A model generated the notes under the pieces. The model was given only the letters and a program-made list of their open reading frames with translations, was not told the DNA's origin and searched no databases. 64,000 nt of DNA from Cristatella mucedo (Eukaryota; Bryozoa; Phylactolaemata; Cristatellidae), in contig WPIO01000063.1 of the NCBI GenBank assembly GCA_009760855.2, positions 475,001 to 539,000 on the forward strand, written 5' to 3'. Shown one piece after another: positions 25,036 to 37,700 of this stretch. The position numbers and the translations under genes are program-made. The number at the start of each line of letters is the position of its first letter. Within the stretch, counting starts at the first letter, position 1.

Positions 25036-25604
25036 GAAACAGCGAGAAGGAGCTCAGACTAGCAGTGGCCTAAACCAGGCGGGAAATAGCTGGATAGTTG
25101 AAATACAGTACCGGCTAACGAGATCTTTGGCCTTCTAGCTGAATTTTGTGAGGCGTGTTACCTTTTTACTTTTCGGCTGTAACGAATGGGGTTTTAGGCC
25201 GTCGTGCTTGTAGTTCGTGACTGATATTGAAGGAAGGTTTACCATAACACGGAAAATGCACCTGCCGAATAGCGAGTACTTGTTTGAAAGGAAAAGAATG
25301 TTAGCCTGATAAAGTTCGCAGGAACTTAAGGAATGAGCCATCTGGTGCTATGGACAATCAAGTGCACACACTGCATGGTAAATCAATTTTTCATGCGAGC
25401 AAGATGTTAGCAAGCATGCATTCACGGAACCGTCAGTTACACAGCTTCAGATGCCACATCCTTTCACATACGTGCCTGCAGCTGATTATCGGCAGGTGCA
25501 GCATGCCGTCATTTTCGCAAGACTATTAGTTGCGTGCCAGAAACAATTTAAAGCTGCAAAACATACTGTGTTTGCATTTTTAATTGGGTTTCTCCTTATC
25601 TTGA

Positions 25605-25870
25605 GAATTAATATTTAGCAGCAATAGTTTAACTGATGGGCGAAGTTCTCGTAACTGTATGCGATGGTAACGATCTGGCTAATTCTAATTCCCCTAATTT
25701 CAATATTGTGGACATTTCTAAGCACCTGATCGATCGGCGAATTCGCATTACGTCCTAAGAAAACAAATCATGAGCATCTCGAGATTAAATATTTAGCAAC
25801 AATAGTTTGACAGCAGTGCTAAGTTCTCGTAACTGTATGCCCTTGGTATCGACCTGGCCGATTCTGCAAG
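25605..25870. repeat. 178-bp tandem duplication inside the inverted arm
   Basis: gttctcgtaactgtatgc occurs at about 25,645 and 25,823, each preceded by a gagaattaatattta-like or gagattaaatattta-like word. The partner arm near 43,640-43,700 has only one copy, so the duplication happened after the arms separated or was lost there. Confidence 0.75.
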
Positions 25871-27079
25871 TACTTTCCAGCCGAGCAGCAGCTTTGTCAA
25901 CCGAGCTTTCCATAAGCCTTACCAAAGCGTGACAAATATAAAGAAATTGCACACATTGCTTTTAATCTTTCGGGTTGCTGGCAGATGCAAGCTTGTTGAA
26001 TGGAATTGGCGGCATGCACATTTAAGTATATACAGTTTTCATTTTTAAAGAAAATATAATTAATGTCAATTCGACTGCGGAAAACATAAGAACTACTAAT
26101 ATATAGACTTCAATTGCAATATCGTTTACACAACTGCATCCGATCGACCTTTTCCTTTAAGAAATCATGATAAGCGATTCTGATAATTTTCTTAGAGATC
26201 GTGGAAAGTAGATTCGTTGGACAGAGCTATTTGCATGTACCGTAACAGATGTTACTGACTCACTCGAAGCCTAGCAGGCATTTCTTAACGTGATGGCTGT
26301 GGTCAAGTGCATGGATTCAAGCTTGGGCACCTGGCTGAAAGGCTAAATACCTCCAGTTGCAATCGATCAAAAGCACCTACAGCGACTTTGCGACTGGAGT
26401 ATTAATGTACACATCTGATGTCAGTATGGCGACAGCAGAAAAACATGTTAGGTTTAAAATCCTGCATACCTTCAAAAAGGAACACACAATTGAGTCGACA
26501 ACGACGTTTTTTCCGACAAATTTGGCCTAACTAGTCTGCAGTCGTCGATTTATTCAGTCTTTTAAAGTTCATGATCTTGGTGGCTGCTTATTTCCGAAGG
26601 TTGTAGGTAACGTCTGATATCAGTCTGAAGTGAACCCATCCAACCTCAGTCAGTAAAACTATTGACTCTGCAGCTCATACAAAAGTAGGAATATCCAAAG
26701 TTTTGAAAATACAGGTCTGTACAATGTATAACACGAAGTTCCGGTTTTGTATTATTAGCAGCAACCTACTAGCATTAGCATGAAAGTTAGTAGCTCTCCA
26801 ACCGTAAATTCTATATGTAGGCAGCGAAATAATTAAGGGAGTTCAACTTGGAACTGTAAGTAGAAAAACTGAGAGGTATAAAGGGCTAGGGAATATTGGA
26901 GTTGAAACGAAAGCCAAAGCAGTACTCAGGACGACATCGGCTAGCATCACATATTTTCACAATAGCCCACTTAAACAAAAGTACATTTACCTAATATCTT
27001 TATGTATACATGGTTATGGGCTTTTAAGGTGCTATATATGCTATAAATCTGTGGATTTAGGCTAAGAAATATTGATAAG

Positions 27080-27740
27080 GTGGTCGGGGGTAGCTAGCTC
27101 CTTAGCCCATTAGTTCTGTCTCTGCTCGACTATAGTGATTCCGTTTTGGCTGGGCTACCAGAGAAAGCAACTTATCATCTGCGGCTAGCTTTGAGCATTG
27201 CTGCAGGGCTAGCCTTAAAGTCCCAGAGGTGTGAGCACGTGTCTCCTTTGCTAAAAGAGCTAGGATGGATGCCGGCTGAGCATCGGATACAGGGCAAAGA
27301 TCTTAGGCTGACCAGCCTGGCCCGCCATGCCTTGACTCCTTCGTACCAAGCTCAACTGCTGCACCAATTTCAGCCTCTTAGCACCATCAGGTTCTATATG
27401 ATGGACAACAAATTAGCTGTTCCATTCCTCCGCTTAAAGACAACTGGCGAAGGAAGCTTTAGCTCAGCAGGTCCTAGACTAGATGATGTAGAATTAGATT
27501 ATACAATTCTTAGGCAACGACAACTGCTCTCCTACTGCTGACTATGGCTCGTCCTTTTCAATGGTCCTGAGCGGCAACTTTCATTCTAATCACCAAAACT
27601 GCTCACCTGACTCCACAATGCTTCAATTTTAATTTTCGTTGTGTTAGACCAAGTCTATTACCTACTTAATGCTTGCCGAAAGCCGTTTAGGCTCTGAGTG
27701 AGCTAGACAAAACTCCCCTGCCTTACACTCACGCAGGCTT
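27080..27740 (+). mobile_element. CR1-B thumb domain, open over 131 codons
   Basis: The frame 27,146-27,541 is a well-preserved C-terminal RT domain of the CR1-B family. It contains GLPEKATYHLRLALSIAAGL, HVSPLLKELGWMPAEHRI, HALTPSYQAQLLHQFQP and DNKLAVPFLRLKTTGEGSF. Palm and fingers are absent. Upstream (26,530-27,060) is repeat U3 in reverse orientation; this U3/CR1-B junction is mirrored at 42.36 kb. It is a transposon relic despite its clean reading. Confidence 0.8.
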
Positions 27741-27759
27741 TATGGCTTTGTGGAATTAC

Positions 27760-28040
27760 GGACTCAGATAGAATACGGGTATCTAAAGCTGCCAATAGAT
27801 ATGTCACAACGAGCATATGAGCTCTAAATGTATCAGCCCATCTAAGATGGTCAGCCTATAGCCTAGGCAACGTTGTTTCTTTGAAATTGGGAGTTAGAAA
27901 TTCAGATTAAAACGTTTTGCAGATATCTAACGCCGGGCTTGGTTTGTCCTAAAAGAAATTACCCGTGAAAGGGGTCAGAGTATTCTTACATCCCCACAGC
28001 AAGCCCTACAAGTATTTATTATCCGTTGTGATTTTTATTC
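27760..28040. other. Unclassified sequence between CR1-B and L2-A
   Basis: Nothing recognised. Confidence 0.35.
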
Positions 28041-30150
28041 AGACAATCCACGTCTGTGAAAACACCATTTGCAGAAACTGATACAGCTACGACCTGCTTA
28101 AAACATATCTGAGCATCGTATAACCGAAGAGAGTTCCTAGGAAACTCGATGTCGATAGATATCTAAACGCTTGCTGGGTAAGACTTAATGCCGACTTTGC
28201 ATGACTTACCGAGCCACGTCACCTGCAGCTTTATTTTGTCCCTCTCTTTTTAATCTGCCTTTTAGGTTTTACCATGCCTGCATATTTCCACAGGGCTGTG
28301 GAAATTAAAATACATTTCTTAATGTGATTGCTGGTGCTAGGGTCCGTGAATTGGTAATTGACAAAGGTGGCCCACTTGGATCAGCCATTAAGGCAGACAC
28401 ACCTTCCCCCAGTAAATTAGACATCACTGCTATTACCAGAAACGTCTCGAGCCGCCCTATCGGATCTGGCTTAACGGGTCTGATTATTCACTCTAATCGA
28501 GCTGTCCGCAGATCTGTTGAAATCCCGGAGTCTCAGCATAATGCTTGTCTCTGTAATTGTCCTACAATGTGCAATAAATCCCGAATAATAATAGACATAA
28601 CCACTGGCAACGGCTAACCTTTCTTGGCTTGACCGACACCTGGCAGAAATCTCCTATCATCCCGAGTATTATTGAAACAACCACGTAGAGTTTGTCTTCT
28701 TTAATACTTATGGGTCAATCAAAGTTTATGGCTCAGTTGACATTGTCGCATATTCGTCTCTTAAATTGAAACTGTCCCTAGTCCCTTCAAGGCAGTTTCT
28801 GGAATCTCTGGTTTGGCCTTCATCTGAAAACGAGCTGCCAATTGTGGCAGTGGCATGTGGCAGGCACCTCAGTACAGCTACATTCTTTACTTTACAACTA
28901 TCCGATCTCATTTCGATGCTGGGTGCACAAATCAATCTTTCTCTGTAATATTTTATCGTAGCATTCACTTTTATAACTTATGTGGCCCCTTATGCAAAGA
29001 ATTCTGTGCACTGATGATTTTCTCTAGATGCTCATATGCTTGGGCCTATTCTAATCCAATTCATTCGCTTTACCTCTTGGTCTACTAAAACTGCATGCTA
29101 TCGTCCCCTATCACTACCAAAGTAAGCTTATCTAATCTAGTGCAGATCTCATTCTGTCGTGAGTGTGTCGTATTGTAGGCATGACATGTTATGTACGATA
29201 CGCTGAGCCTCAAGACTCGTGGCATCAATGCTGTTCAGACAAGTATATACTATTCGCACCTGCTGCCCAATGCCCTTTCCAACTTATTATAGTCCTATAA
29301 ATGCTACAGCATGACTCCAGCTGACATGCTCGAAGAGTTCGCACCTCCGACAAAGGATATTGCGACCCCTAGATTTGACAGCCTGTGGTTCACTGCAAAG
29401 AATTAAATTAGCTCCGTCTACAAAGGCCAAACTTGAGAAAGCATACACAATATCCGAACTATCTATCCATTGACGTGCATACGGGGACTAATGCAGATAA
29501 TGCTAAACCATCCTGGGTTAGGCAAAGTGCAGCTACTACCAAATACTGTTGAATCACAGATGCACAATCTCAAAATGCTGACTTCAATGGTCAACCACTT
29601 CTTTAACCACTTCCAGATTAGCTCGCTATAACGTGAGCCTAGTGGCAAACAAGCCAATCTCTTCTCCAGCTTCTTCGTCAGCGAAATTAACAAGATCAGA
29701 AAGTCAATCCGTATGATAGCAGCAATCCCTCATGATTCAATTGACGAAAATGCAACCCCACAGGAAAACCCCGAAATTTTTTCAACACTTCAATTTGTAC
29801 GTTCCAGAAGGCAGTGAATTACAAAATCCTGAAATTCGTTCATCTCCTTATCAAGGAAGGCTGCTAGTTCTCTTGACCCTGTAGCCATCCCACTTTCTGT
29901 ACTATACATACTTCTACTGCATCTATGAATAACTAACACGATAAATAAGTTATCGGTCTCAAGAGATGACCTCAATTATTTGAGAAAGGCTGTGGTTAAG
30001 CCTCTAATAACAAAAGAGTCACTAGAGCAAAAACTACTTTAGCAGCACCATCCCCCGTATGTCCCTTCCAGATTTTCCATCTAAGACACTTGAAAAGCTA
30101 GATTTTGTTGTCGCGACTATTACTTCTGTATAGTAAATATTGCAAATAAG
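28040..30150 (+). mobile_element. L2-A copy with leader, endonuclease, linker and RT start
   Basis: Plus-strand 5' part of L2-A. The leader (28,040-28,500) resembles the reversed leaders at 38.3, 41.1 and 54.1 kb. The endonuclease begins at about 28,540 (CLCNCPTMCNKSRIIIDITT, equivalent to the CLNARSVRNK...D motif). It continues at 28,766-28,948 with FLESLVWPSSENELPIVAVA and FFTLQLSDLISML, equivalent to the I.V.YRPP...F..LSDLL region; the expected YRPP is absent (ACGRH). Linker and RT N-terminus follow (29,100-30,130), ending before any catalytic RT motif. Frames are interrupted. Confidence 0.75.
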
Positions 30151-30244
30151 GTTGATAACATTTTCGATTGTAATTTATTTTTTTGAATGTTGCATTGACA
30201 AGGCGCCAAGCAATAATATTGCTTCGAGATGATATTACTTTATT

Positions 30245-31020
30245 CGCAGCCATTTACTTCCATTTGAAACGTTCTGCTACAACTTGTCCTAATTTGGCAA
30301 CAGCACTCACGAAAGAGTTAGCAAGGTAACTCTTTGCTTCTTCCCGTTCCGAAAAGTCGCGATCACAAGACAATTGAAGTCTCCTAAGCCGATTTAAAAA
30401 GTCAATCTTAGTACAGCTATAATATGCGCAGCTAACGTCTAACCTTTGTACTGAAGGTGTGGTCTCCAAAGTATTTGAGGTTTTTAAAAGGTTTTGGTAA
30501 ACATATAGATTCCGTAAAGCCAGTGGTACGGAGCTTAGCCTAGTGGAGGAACTGATCTGATTCGTCTGATGGAGACACAGAATGGAGGGACCTAATAGCA
30601 AGCGACAAAACCTTGAAGTCGATCCGTTGCTTGACTAGTAGTTAATGTACATCGTGGAGAAGTGGTGTAATTTTGCAACTGTGACGCTCACGACAGACAA
30701 GCCTAGCTGCTGAATTTTGCACCAGCTGTATGCTCCGGCTTACACTGGCCGGTAGAACGGGGAGTTACCAAAGTCGAGACGGAATATCGCACATACATGC
30801 ACCAACTTAGTGGTACCTCTGTCTAAACGAGCCCGAGTTTTAGTAATGCTATATAGCTGAAAGTAGGCAGACATAATTGTGGAGCTGATGTGGTGGTGCA
30901 ACGAAAGGAAATTTTGGAACATGACACTTGTATTTCGCGAAGATTCATCAGGAGATAGGCTCGTGTAGCCGTCTTTTAGGGATAGCTATTTTACATTCGA
31001 GTCTCACTTGCTTCGCCGGG
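30245..31020 (-). mobile_element. L2-A thumb fragment without tail
   Basis: Minus-strand sequence with QTNQISSSTRLSSVPLALRN and YVYQNLLKTSNTLETTPSVQ (thumb, read in an out-of-register frame) at 30,254-30,601, and FQNFLSLHHHISSTIMSAYF at 30,740-30,922. The 3' UTR and tail are missing. It ends next to the tail of the following minus copy. Confidence 0.75.
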
Positions 31021-31023
31021 AAC

Positions 31024-33390
31024 TAATACTAATAATTATAATGCACTTGATAAAGCTCGCTCAGAGAATTCAATCTTACTCTAGGCGCTTAATATTTGCT
31101 GCCAAGGGAAATTAAATGGAATGGTGAGTAATATTATGCTTGATGAGCGAACTAAGTGAATAACATGATTAGGGCTGACATGCACAGGGACAGTATGCAA
31201 GTGTGATTAGTGGCAGCATTCATAGTGTCAGCACTCATAAACACGTGATGGACGAATCACATGGAGCCATTAAATGCTGTCCTGAAAAGGTGTGTTTTTG
31301 AGTTCTTTGTAAATGTGGTGTCGTCAGGGGATTTTCTAACGAAAGTCGGAAGTGAGTTATAGATATTGGGAGCATACGAACTGAATGCACGGTCTCCACA
31401 GGAATTGAGCTTTGCACGAGGTATTAGTAAACTTTTTGATTATGAAAAGCGGGTTGTACGATGCTTGGCCTGGTGGATGGGTAGATCAGAGAGATTGGCT
31501 GGAGCCAAAGGAGGAAGTGACCTAAATGTGAGAAAAAAAACCTTGAAATCGATCTATTGCTTTATTGGCAGCCAGTGCAGGTCGGCAAAAATTGGTGTGA
31601 CGTCGCAACTGTGGCGCTTGCAACAGTCAAGAATAGCTGCAGAGTTTTACACCAGCTGTAATTGATTGATTGCCCACACCGATGGGCCGGCAAGCAGTGA
31701 GTCACAGAAGTCAAGACGGGATGTCACAAATACATGGACCAACTTGGACGTGGTATCCTTATCCAAAAAGCCAGCTTTTTAGCAATGTTATGAAGCTGAA
31801 CGTAGGCAGATTTGACTGTAGAGCTGATGTGGTCGTCTAACGAGAGGTGGCTTTGGTAATCAACATCTAGATTTCGAGCTGATTCAACAGCAGATATGAT
31901 GGCAGAGCCAAGTTTTAGGGTTAGTCTTTCCGAATTCTGAATCACACTAGGTTTTCCCACAGCCAATAAGTAAGAATTATCGTCGTTTAGTTTAGGAAAA
32001 TGTGCTGCCATCTATGTTATAATGTCATCAATACACACAGCAAGTGAGTTGAGAGAATTAGAGGTGCTTGACGGCTGGGAGGGATCAAAGCAATGGTACG
32101 ACTCATTGGCATCCCCATAGAAGCAAAAGCATAGATTGAGCTTGGTAATCACATCTGCAAGAGGGAGAATATAAACCGTGAAAAGAACCGACCTAGCACA
32201 GAGCCCTGAGGTACCCCATATTCCAGAGGTACCTCGGATAATCTCTGTCCTTTCACATCAATCCTCTGGAGTCGGACTATTAGTGCACGAAAGTCGCTGC
32301 TTATGGCGCCAGATACTTTATCAAATAATTACTAAAAATTAACCATTACGAGTAAAGGTTGATTCCGTGCAAGCAACATTGAAATGAGATAGGAGAATTG
32401 TGTCGTATTACAATTCGAAGTACATGTGTGCCATATACCACTGCCATAATTGGCTGCTTGTGTCCGAGTAAAAATTAAACGAGAAATTCGGCAGACTGCT
32501 TTGAAAGAGATTATTGGCAATTGAAACTTGAGGGAGGAATCTGCGACAACGGCAACTCTAAGATTAGATTGATATACAGGAATAAAAAAGATGACAAACC
32601 TGCTTAGGTTGTGTCAGTTACCTACGGGCTGCTAGTCAATTTGAGACAGGTCTCGATGAAAGCAAACAGGTCTAGGCGGTAGCCAGTAGTTAGGTCATAT
32701 TTCATAAGGGATTTATGGCACAGTGAAGGGTTATTACGGAGACAGACTTTACACTGATCGATCCTCCGGGATTGTACCAGGTCTGAAAATGACTTAATTA
32801 GAAGTAATAGCTGCAGCAGTTTGTGGAGATCTGATTAGGCGGATCAAGACGATGCTGCCAATGCACAACATGGCTGGATTCATCGCAAGCCTGTTTCAGA
32901 TACATTGGCAGATCCGGGTAGACCGCTTTTTCTTAATCAGCAAGTCATGAACCCTAGCGCCCCAGCAATTGCATCTAGGTATGCATTTTGCACTGCCACG
33001 GTGTAACAATACTATGCAGGCATACAATACTTAACAGGCTGATATGATGATTATGATGATCACAATTAGTCGGTGGAAATTAGGCCACAGGTGACGTGGC
33101 TTGGTAAGCCGTGTAAAGTTATGACTAGGCCGTGTTCAGTAGGTATTTATATATCTATAGACACCGAGCTTCCTAGCCTCTTTGGTTAAACGATACTCAG
33201 ACATAACGTAAACATGTCGTAGCTGTGTCGGTTTCTGTAAATGACATTCGTAAGAGCTTGGATTGCCTGAATAGAGTCAGCGACAGACAACAAATTCTAG
33301 CAGGGCTTGCTTTTTGGAGATGAGAACACTATAATCCTTTTTGTAGTGTATATAAATATTTTTATGCAAAACCAGAGCCTCAACATATCT
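31024..33390 (-). mobile_element. L2-A internally deleted copy (subtype shared with 49.6 kb)
   Basis: From its AAT tail (about 31,025-31,041) and hairpin region it reads back through 3' UTR, thumb, and palm (31,724-32,011 with KLNDDNSYLLAVGKPSVIQN and LSLDDHISSTVKSAYVQLHN). At about 32,275 an RT position (just before the word ctctggagtc) is joined to an endonuclease position (cgaaagtcgctgctta). The fingers and linker are absent. The same junction occurs at about 50,435-50,460. Endonuclease and leader follow to about 33,390. The active-site region near 32,105-32,125 is damaged. Confidence 0.8.
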
Positions 33391-33600
33391 CTGTTACAGG
33401 TTTTAGTGTGACCTTTCGACTCCACATTTCCGGGAAACAAAGCTGCTTAGGCTTTACTTTGATTTATTTATATGCTCTGATTCGAATAGTTATTATCCGC
33501 TGGTACTTAAAGATCTTTCAGCCGCATATGACATCCTAGACCATTATTTTACCATCGTCTAGTCGCAATCTAACGATTTTGTGCCTGTACAGCAGCTGAA
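33390..33600 (+). mobile_element. L2-A RT fragment of head-to-head composite
   Basis: The plus strand reads LKDLSAAYDILDHYFTIV at about 33,505-33,560, the L2-A LSAAFDTIDH motif, directly abutting the minus-strand leader. It is followed by a short block ending in tacagcagctgaaaatagtt that is also found at 51,840-51,870. Confidence 0.75.
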
Positions 33601-33601
33601 A

Positions 33602-34650
33602 ATAGTTAATAATAATAATAATAATTCACTTGATAAAGCGCCCTCAGAGAACTTAATCTCTCTCTAAGCGCTTTACATTTGCTGTAAAGTGAAATGCAAT
33701 TGAATGGTAAGTAAAATCATGCTTGAAAAAACAAACGAAATGAATAATATGGTTAGGGGTGACATGCACAGGGTCAGCATGCAAATGTGGTTAGTAGCAG
33801 CATGCACAGTGTCAGCACGCATAAGCACATGAATGACGAATCACAGGGACCCACTAAATGCTGTCCTAAATAGGTGTGTTTTTAGGTTCTTTTTAAATGT
33901 GGTTAGGTCAGGGGATGTTCTGACGCAGGTCGGGAGGGAGTTCCAGGCTTTGGGAGCATATGAACTAAATGCACGGTCTCCAAAGGATTTAAGGTTTGCA
34001 TGAGGTATTTCTAGACTGTTGGATTCCGAAAAGCGGGTGGTACGATGCTTAGCCTGATGGGGTAATATATCTGATAGTTCTGATGGATCCACAGAACGAA
34101 GGAAGTAGAAGTGATCTTACAAATCTTGAAGTCGACATGCTGATGACTGGGAGGCAGTGCAGTGAGTGGGTAAGCATTTGGTGTTGTAGTGGAGTCATTA
34201 CATCCACAACAGACAGGCCCTAGCTGCACAGTTTCCTACTAACTTTTAGCGCCTGGTGGCACAGCCGGTAGACGAAGAAGCATTGAACAACAGCAATGTC
34301 AGGAGAAGCAGACCCAGAGCCGTGAGGTACCCCCTACTATAGTGGTTCCTTAAATAGTTATCTACGGTCAAATCAATACTCCTGAATCTCCAACTTACAC
34401 AGAATTTAAGCGATGGCAGTGCAATCGCAGTTCTACCCTTTACGAGATGGAAGGCGTTCGAGGAGGATGTTGGAGGTCATCGTGATCATTTGCAGCAAAT
34501 GCATTTCAAAGATAGAGCGAAACCAGAAGATAGACTGTACCCTAGTCTGCATTCCTGAGAGGCTCGTTACTCACCTTACGTAATGCTGACACTGCAGAGT
34601 AATTGGGTGAAACACAAGACTGCAACTTGCTAGTTACTTATCAGCACCCA
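33602..34650 (-). mobile_element. L2-A copy with intact thumb C-terminus
   Basis: AAT tail at 33,608-33,625, hairpin region, 3' UTR, then an uninterrupted 83-codon thumb end (33,841-34,092) with ILPHQAKHRTTRFSESNSLE, FGDRAFSSYAPKAWNSLPTC and FKKNLKTHLFRTAFSGSL. Further back are degraded thumb and, after a palm deletion near 34,300, RT fingers to 34,650. The paralog at 51,864-52,430 lacks the part from tail to 34,079. Confidence 0.8.
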
Positions 34651-34654
34651 CAAG

Positions 34655-35650
34655 CCGACCAATGACGAATCACAGGGATCCACTAAGAGCTGTTATAAAT
34701 AGATGCGGTTTAGCTTCATTTTAACTGAGGGCACGTCGGGAGACGTCTCGATGCTAGTCGGGAGTCAGTTTAAGGCTTTACGACCAAACGAACTGAAATC
34801 ACGGTCTCCAAATGATTGAAGATTATTACGAGTAGTGGGTATCTAGTTAGATTCAGAAAAGCCAGCTGTGCGACGATTAGCCTGGTGGGGGAGCAAATCC
34901 AATAGATAGGCTGGAGCCAAACGACGAAGGGGCTTACAACAAAGTGACAAACAAATTTAAGCCGATGCATTGCTTGACTGGAAGCCAGTGCTAGTCAGTT
35001 AGAGGTGACGTGATGTGGCAAATGTGGCGCTCACAACAGACAAACATAGCTGCAGAGTTTTGCACCTGCTGTAGGCGCCTCAGTGCACAGGCCGGTAGAC
35101 CAGAAAGTAGTACGTTACGTCAAGTCAAGACAGGATTTCAAAAATGCATGGACCAACTTAGATTTGGTATGCCTTTCTAAACGAGCCCGAATTATAGCAA
35201 TCTTATGTAGCTGAAAGTGGAAAGACTTGATTGTGGAGCTGATGTTGTCGTCTAACGGAAGATCACTTTGGAACAGGACACCTAGACTCCGTGAAGACTC
35301 AACACGAGATATTCTCGAAGAGCCGAATTTGAACGTTAGCCTTTTCAATTTATGACTCACACCTGGTTTGCCTGTGACTAGTAAGTTGGTTTAGTCAGTT
35401 ATTGTTTCATTGTTTGTGTCATATTACTATTGGTTTTATCATTGATTTTTAATTTAAGAAAGTCTGCTGCCATCCAGCGGCGGATGTTATTAAAACATAA
35501 AGTAAGGGAGGTGTGAGAATTTGTCATGCAGGAAAGCAGTGAGCGATCAAAGTAAAGATACAACTGAGTATCATCTGGATAGAAGTAAAAGCCTAGATTG
35601 TGCATGGAATTCACGTCAGAAAGAGGGACAGTATATGCCATGAAAATATT
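34655..35650 (-). mobile_element. L2-A' subfamily copy, thumb to palm
   Basis: A sister subfamily recognised by the 3' phrase gggatccacta..gctgttat and tagatgcggtt (also at 40.15, 55.2 and 57.77 kb). Frame 35,115-35,360 carries HKLKRLTFKFGSSRISRVES and FQSDLPLDDNISSTIKSFHF. Frame 35,399-35,641 carries VPLSDVNSMHNLGFYFYPDD with TQLYLYFD, so the active site reads YPDD and keeps both aspartates. Fingers are absent. The region from 35,115 on belongs to the inverted pair with 4,555-5,815. Confidence 0.8.
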
Positions 35651-36420
35651 AAATATGTAAGCGGCTGTCGATTACCTAGCAATTCCTGAAATATTCGGTA
35701 CCTTGGGTTCAGTTGTATGTCAACTTTAAAAAAATACTCCAGTTCCGGCTGATGCCATTGCTAAAAAAAACGCTTTTGCTTCCATTTTGACTCCTTGGCT
35801 GTTCAAATTTTTGTTCCTTATCAACACACCAAAGGCTGAATTAAATAGATTCGTTTAAGCTTTTTGTTAAATGTCGTCATCTCAGGGGACGTTGTGACGA
35901 GCGTTGATAGTGAGTTCAAGGCTTTGAAAGCAGAGGAACTGGAGGCACTTTCTTCAACGGTTTTGAGGTTCGTACGAAGCATTAAATCAATTTCAACATT
36001 CTCACCTAACACGAAGCTCATAACGTTTGTAACGAGAAGAGTTTGCATTTTGAAAAATAATGATGGTAACGTAAGAAAGTAACGACGGTATTTCTCACAT
36101 GTTGATGACACTGGTGATATGGTCACGAATGTCAATTATGATGAAGTTGCCTTGGGCAGGTCAGGGGGTGAAAATGAGTAAACAAACGTGACACCAATAC
36201 CCTGGTCTACAGCGATTCCGTTCTAGTAACCAAATGACGTTTAGAGAACCAAGTAGCTTACCAGATAATGAGAAGCCCTAATGATAGTCATATGTGGACA
36301 GCTCACATAGCACCATTTCAAAGGTTTTTATGAAAGCAAGAACATCTTAATTGCGACTTTAGCCTACCACGTGTCTATCAGCAATGCTCTGTCCAGCAGT
36401 CTATAGGCCAAGGTTAACAA
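35115..36420 (-). repeat. Inverted duplication arm, partner at 4,555-5,815
   Basis: Mirrors 4,555-5,815. It contains L2-A' palm, a non-coding block (35,650-35,820), minus-strand thumb end (35,821-36,135, ending TSPEMTTFNKKLKRIYL), another non-coding block, and an L2-A linker relic (36,240-36,420). Confidence 0.75.
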
Positions 36421-36469
36421 GTAAGCTTATTCTGGAAATCTTTTCCTACCTAGAAGCAGTTTCGAAAAT

Positions 36470-37300
36470 AATTGCCTGATTGATTCGTTACATAAATGCT
36501 TTCGCACCATTTGCAAGCACCAGATTTGCCAGGCCGGTAAAAGAAGAAGCATTGAGAGGCAGTAAGCAAGGTGGGATAAGTCAAATGCATGGACTAATTT
36601 GGTGAATTACTTCAGTTAAAGAAAGCCCGAAATTAAGCAATGTTTTCAAGCTGAGAGTTTGGAGACTTTACCATGGAGACTGTATTGTGGAGTCCCAAGC
36701 AACTTGCTCGGTCGGTTTGAATTTTCAACGTTAACGTTGAGCTTTCGGCCACAGCTGTTTCCAGTGCCTTTGATTGAAACTGTTGAAGGGAGACACAGAA
36801 TGGAAGCTGCTCAGGTTTTCTTGGTGTAGTGCGCTTTCTTGGCTAGTTGCCTAACTGCAGCATTTTTTAAAGGAGCAGGGACATCACTTCAGGTCAATGA
36901 TGTATTCATCATGTTAGTTATGCACAGCATAATCAGATCTATGAATCATATAACAGGGGACGTAGGTATAGCGTCAGGAGGACTAGTAGACTTCTTTGAT
37001 CGGGAAGTGCTGCATGGAATTGAGAGGGAATCCTGCGGGGCTCTTTTGGAGGGACTAGAATCCAGAGCAGCTGCTGCTTCCTTAGGTATGGATTCTGTAA
37101 TTTTGTTCATATTGCTTAAAAAGAAGCCAAGAAGCGATTAGCTTTGTTGCTCCTTGGCTCACTTGGTAATGAGCGGAATGGGAGCTGTTAAATAGATGGT
37201 TTATTGTGGATATCAGCATTGTTGCACAATTGTCCCGTGATTGTGATCTTTCAGAATACGACAAGGCTAAGACGGGCCTTTTGTAATGTCTGGCAAAGAT
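36470..37300 (-). mobile_element. L2-related copy lacking the RT palm
   Basis: Minus-strand copy in which thumb sequence (36,500-36,690) is joined, at about 36,690-36,730, to the RT N-terminal part. The minus-strand translation has APLKNAAVRQLAKKAHYTKK, equivalent to the family's [20 protein letters not shown]; the linker follows. The palm with the catalytic aspartates is deleted. An almost identical arrangement is at 45,690-46,500. The 100-codon plus-strand frame at 36,839-37,141 is antisense to this and is not a gene. Confidence 0.7.
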
Positions 37301-37700
37301 ACCCACAGGAAGCTTATTCAGCTCTGAAGTACGGTTCAGGAATAGCCCAAGTTATTGGCTGGAAGTAACCGGCAATTACGAAAGTCATACCGCTCTGAAG
37401 GAATGATACTTTTTGGCTTTCAGTCGGAACTATAATGTCGGAACTATACTGAGAAGTCTCGTCGCCTAGAAACTATTCATTAAAGCTACTATTTGTCTGC
37501 CTTATTTAGTGAAATCTTAGGTATAACTATTGTTCCATGTAGCCACCTTCGGCTAAAGCAAGTTCTCAGATAGAACCTGCGATCGTCTTTAGGAGCATTC
37601 AACAACTTTCGTAGCCGAAGTAGCTACCTAGATTAAATCTAGTAGAAAATGCTTCCTTTCACTAGCTTCAAGACCCTTCAACGTGCAATCGTGAGTCGGG
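37300..37700. other. Unclassified sequence
   Basis: Nothing recognised between the L2 copy and repeat R. Confidence 0.35.

Larger units (their letters stand above)
25035..27750 (+). repeat. Large inverted duplication, left arm
   Basis: The reverse complement of about 41,850-44,370 matches this arm along its length: the caagtactcgctattcggca word, the gttctcgtaactgtatgc word, repeat U3 and the CR1-B thumb domain follow in mirrored order. The arms are separated by about 14 kb. Divergence is obvious but alignment is continuous, so the event is old. Confidence 0.8.

Noticed and set aside
36839-37141. 100-codon plus-strand frame that looks like a small gene
   Set aside because: It is antisense to L2 RT N-terminus and linker; the minus strand carries the recognisable motif.
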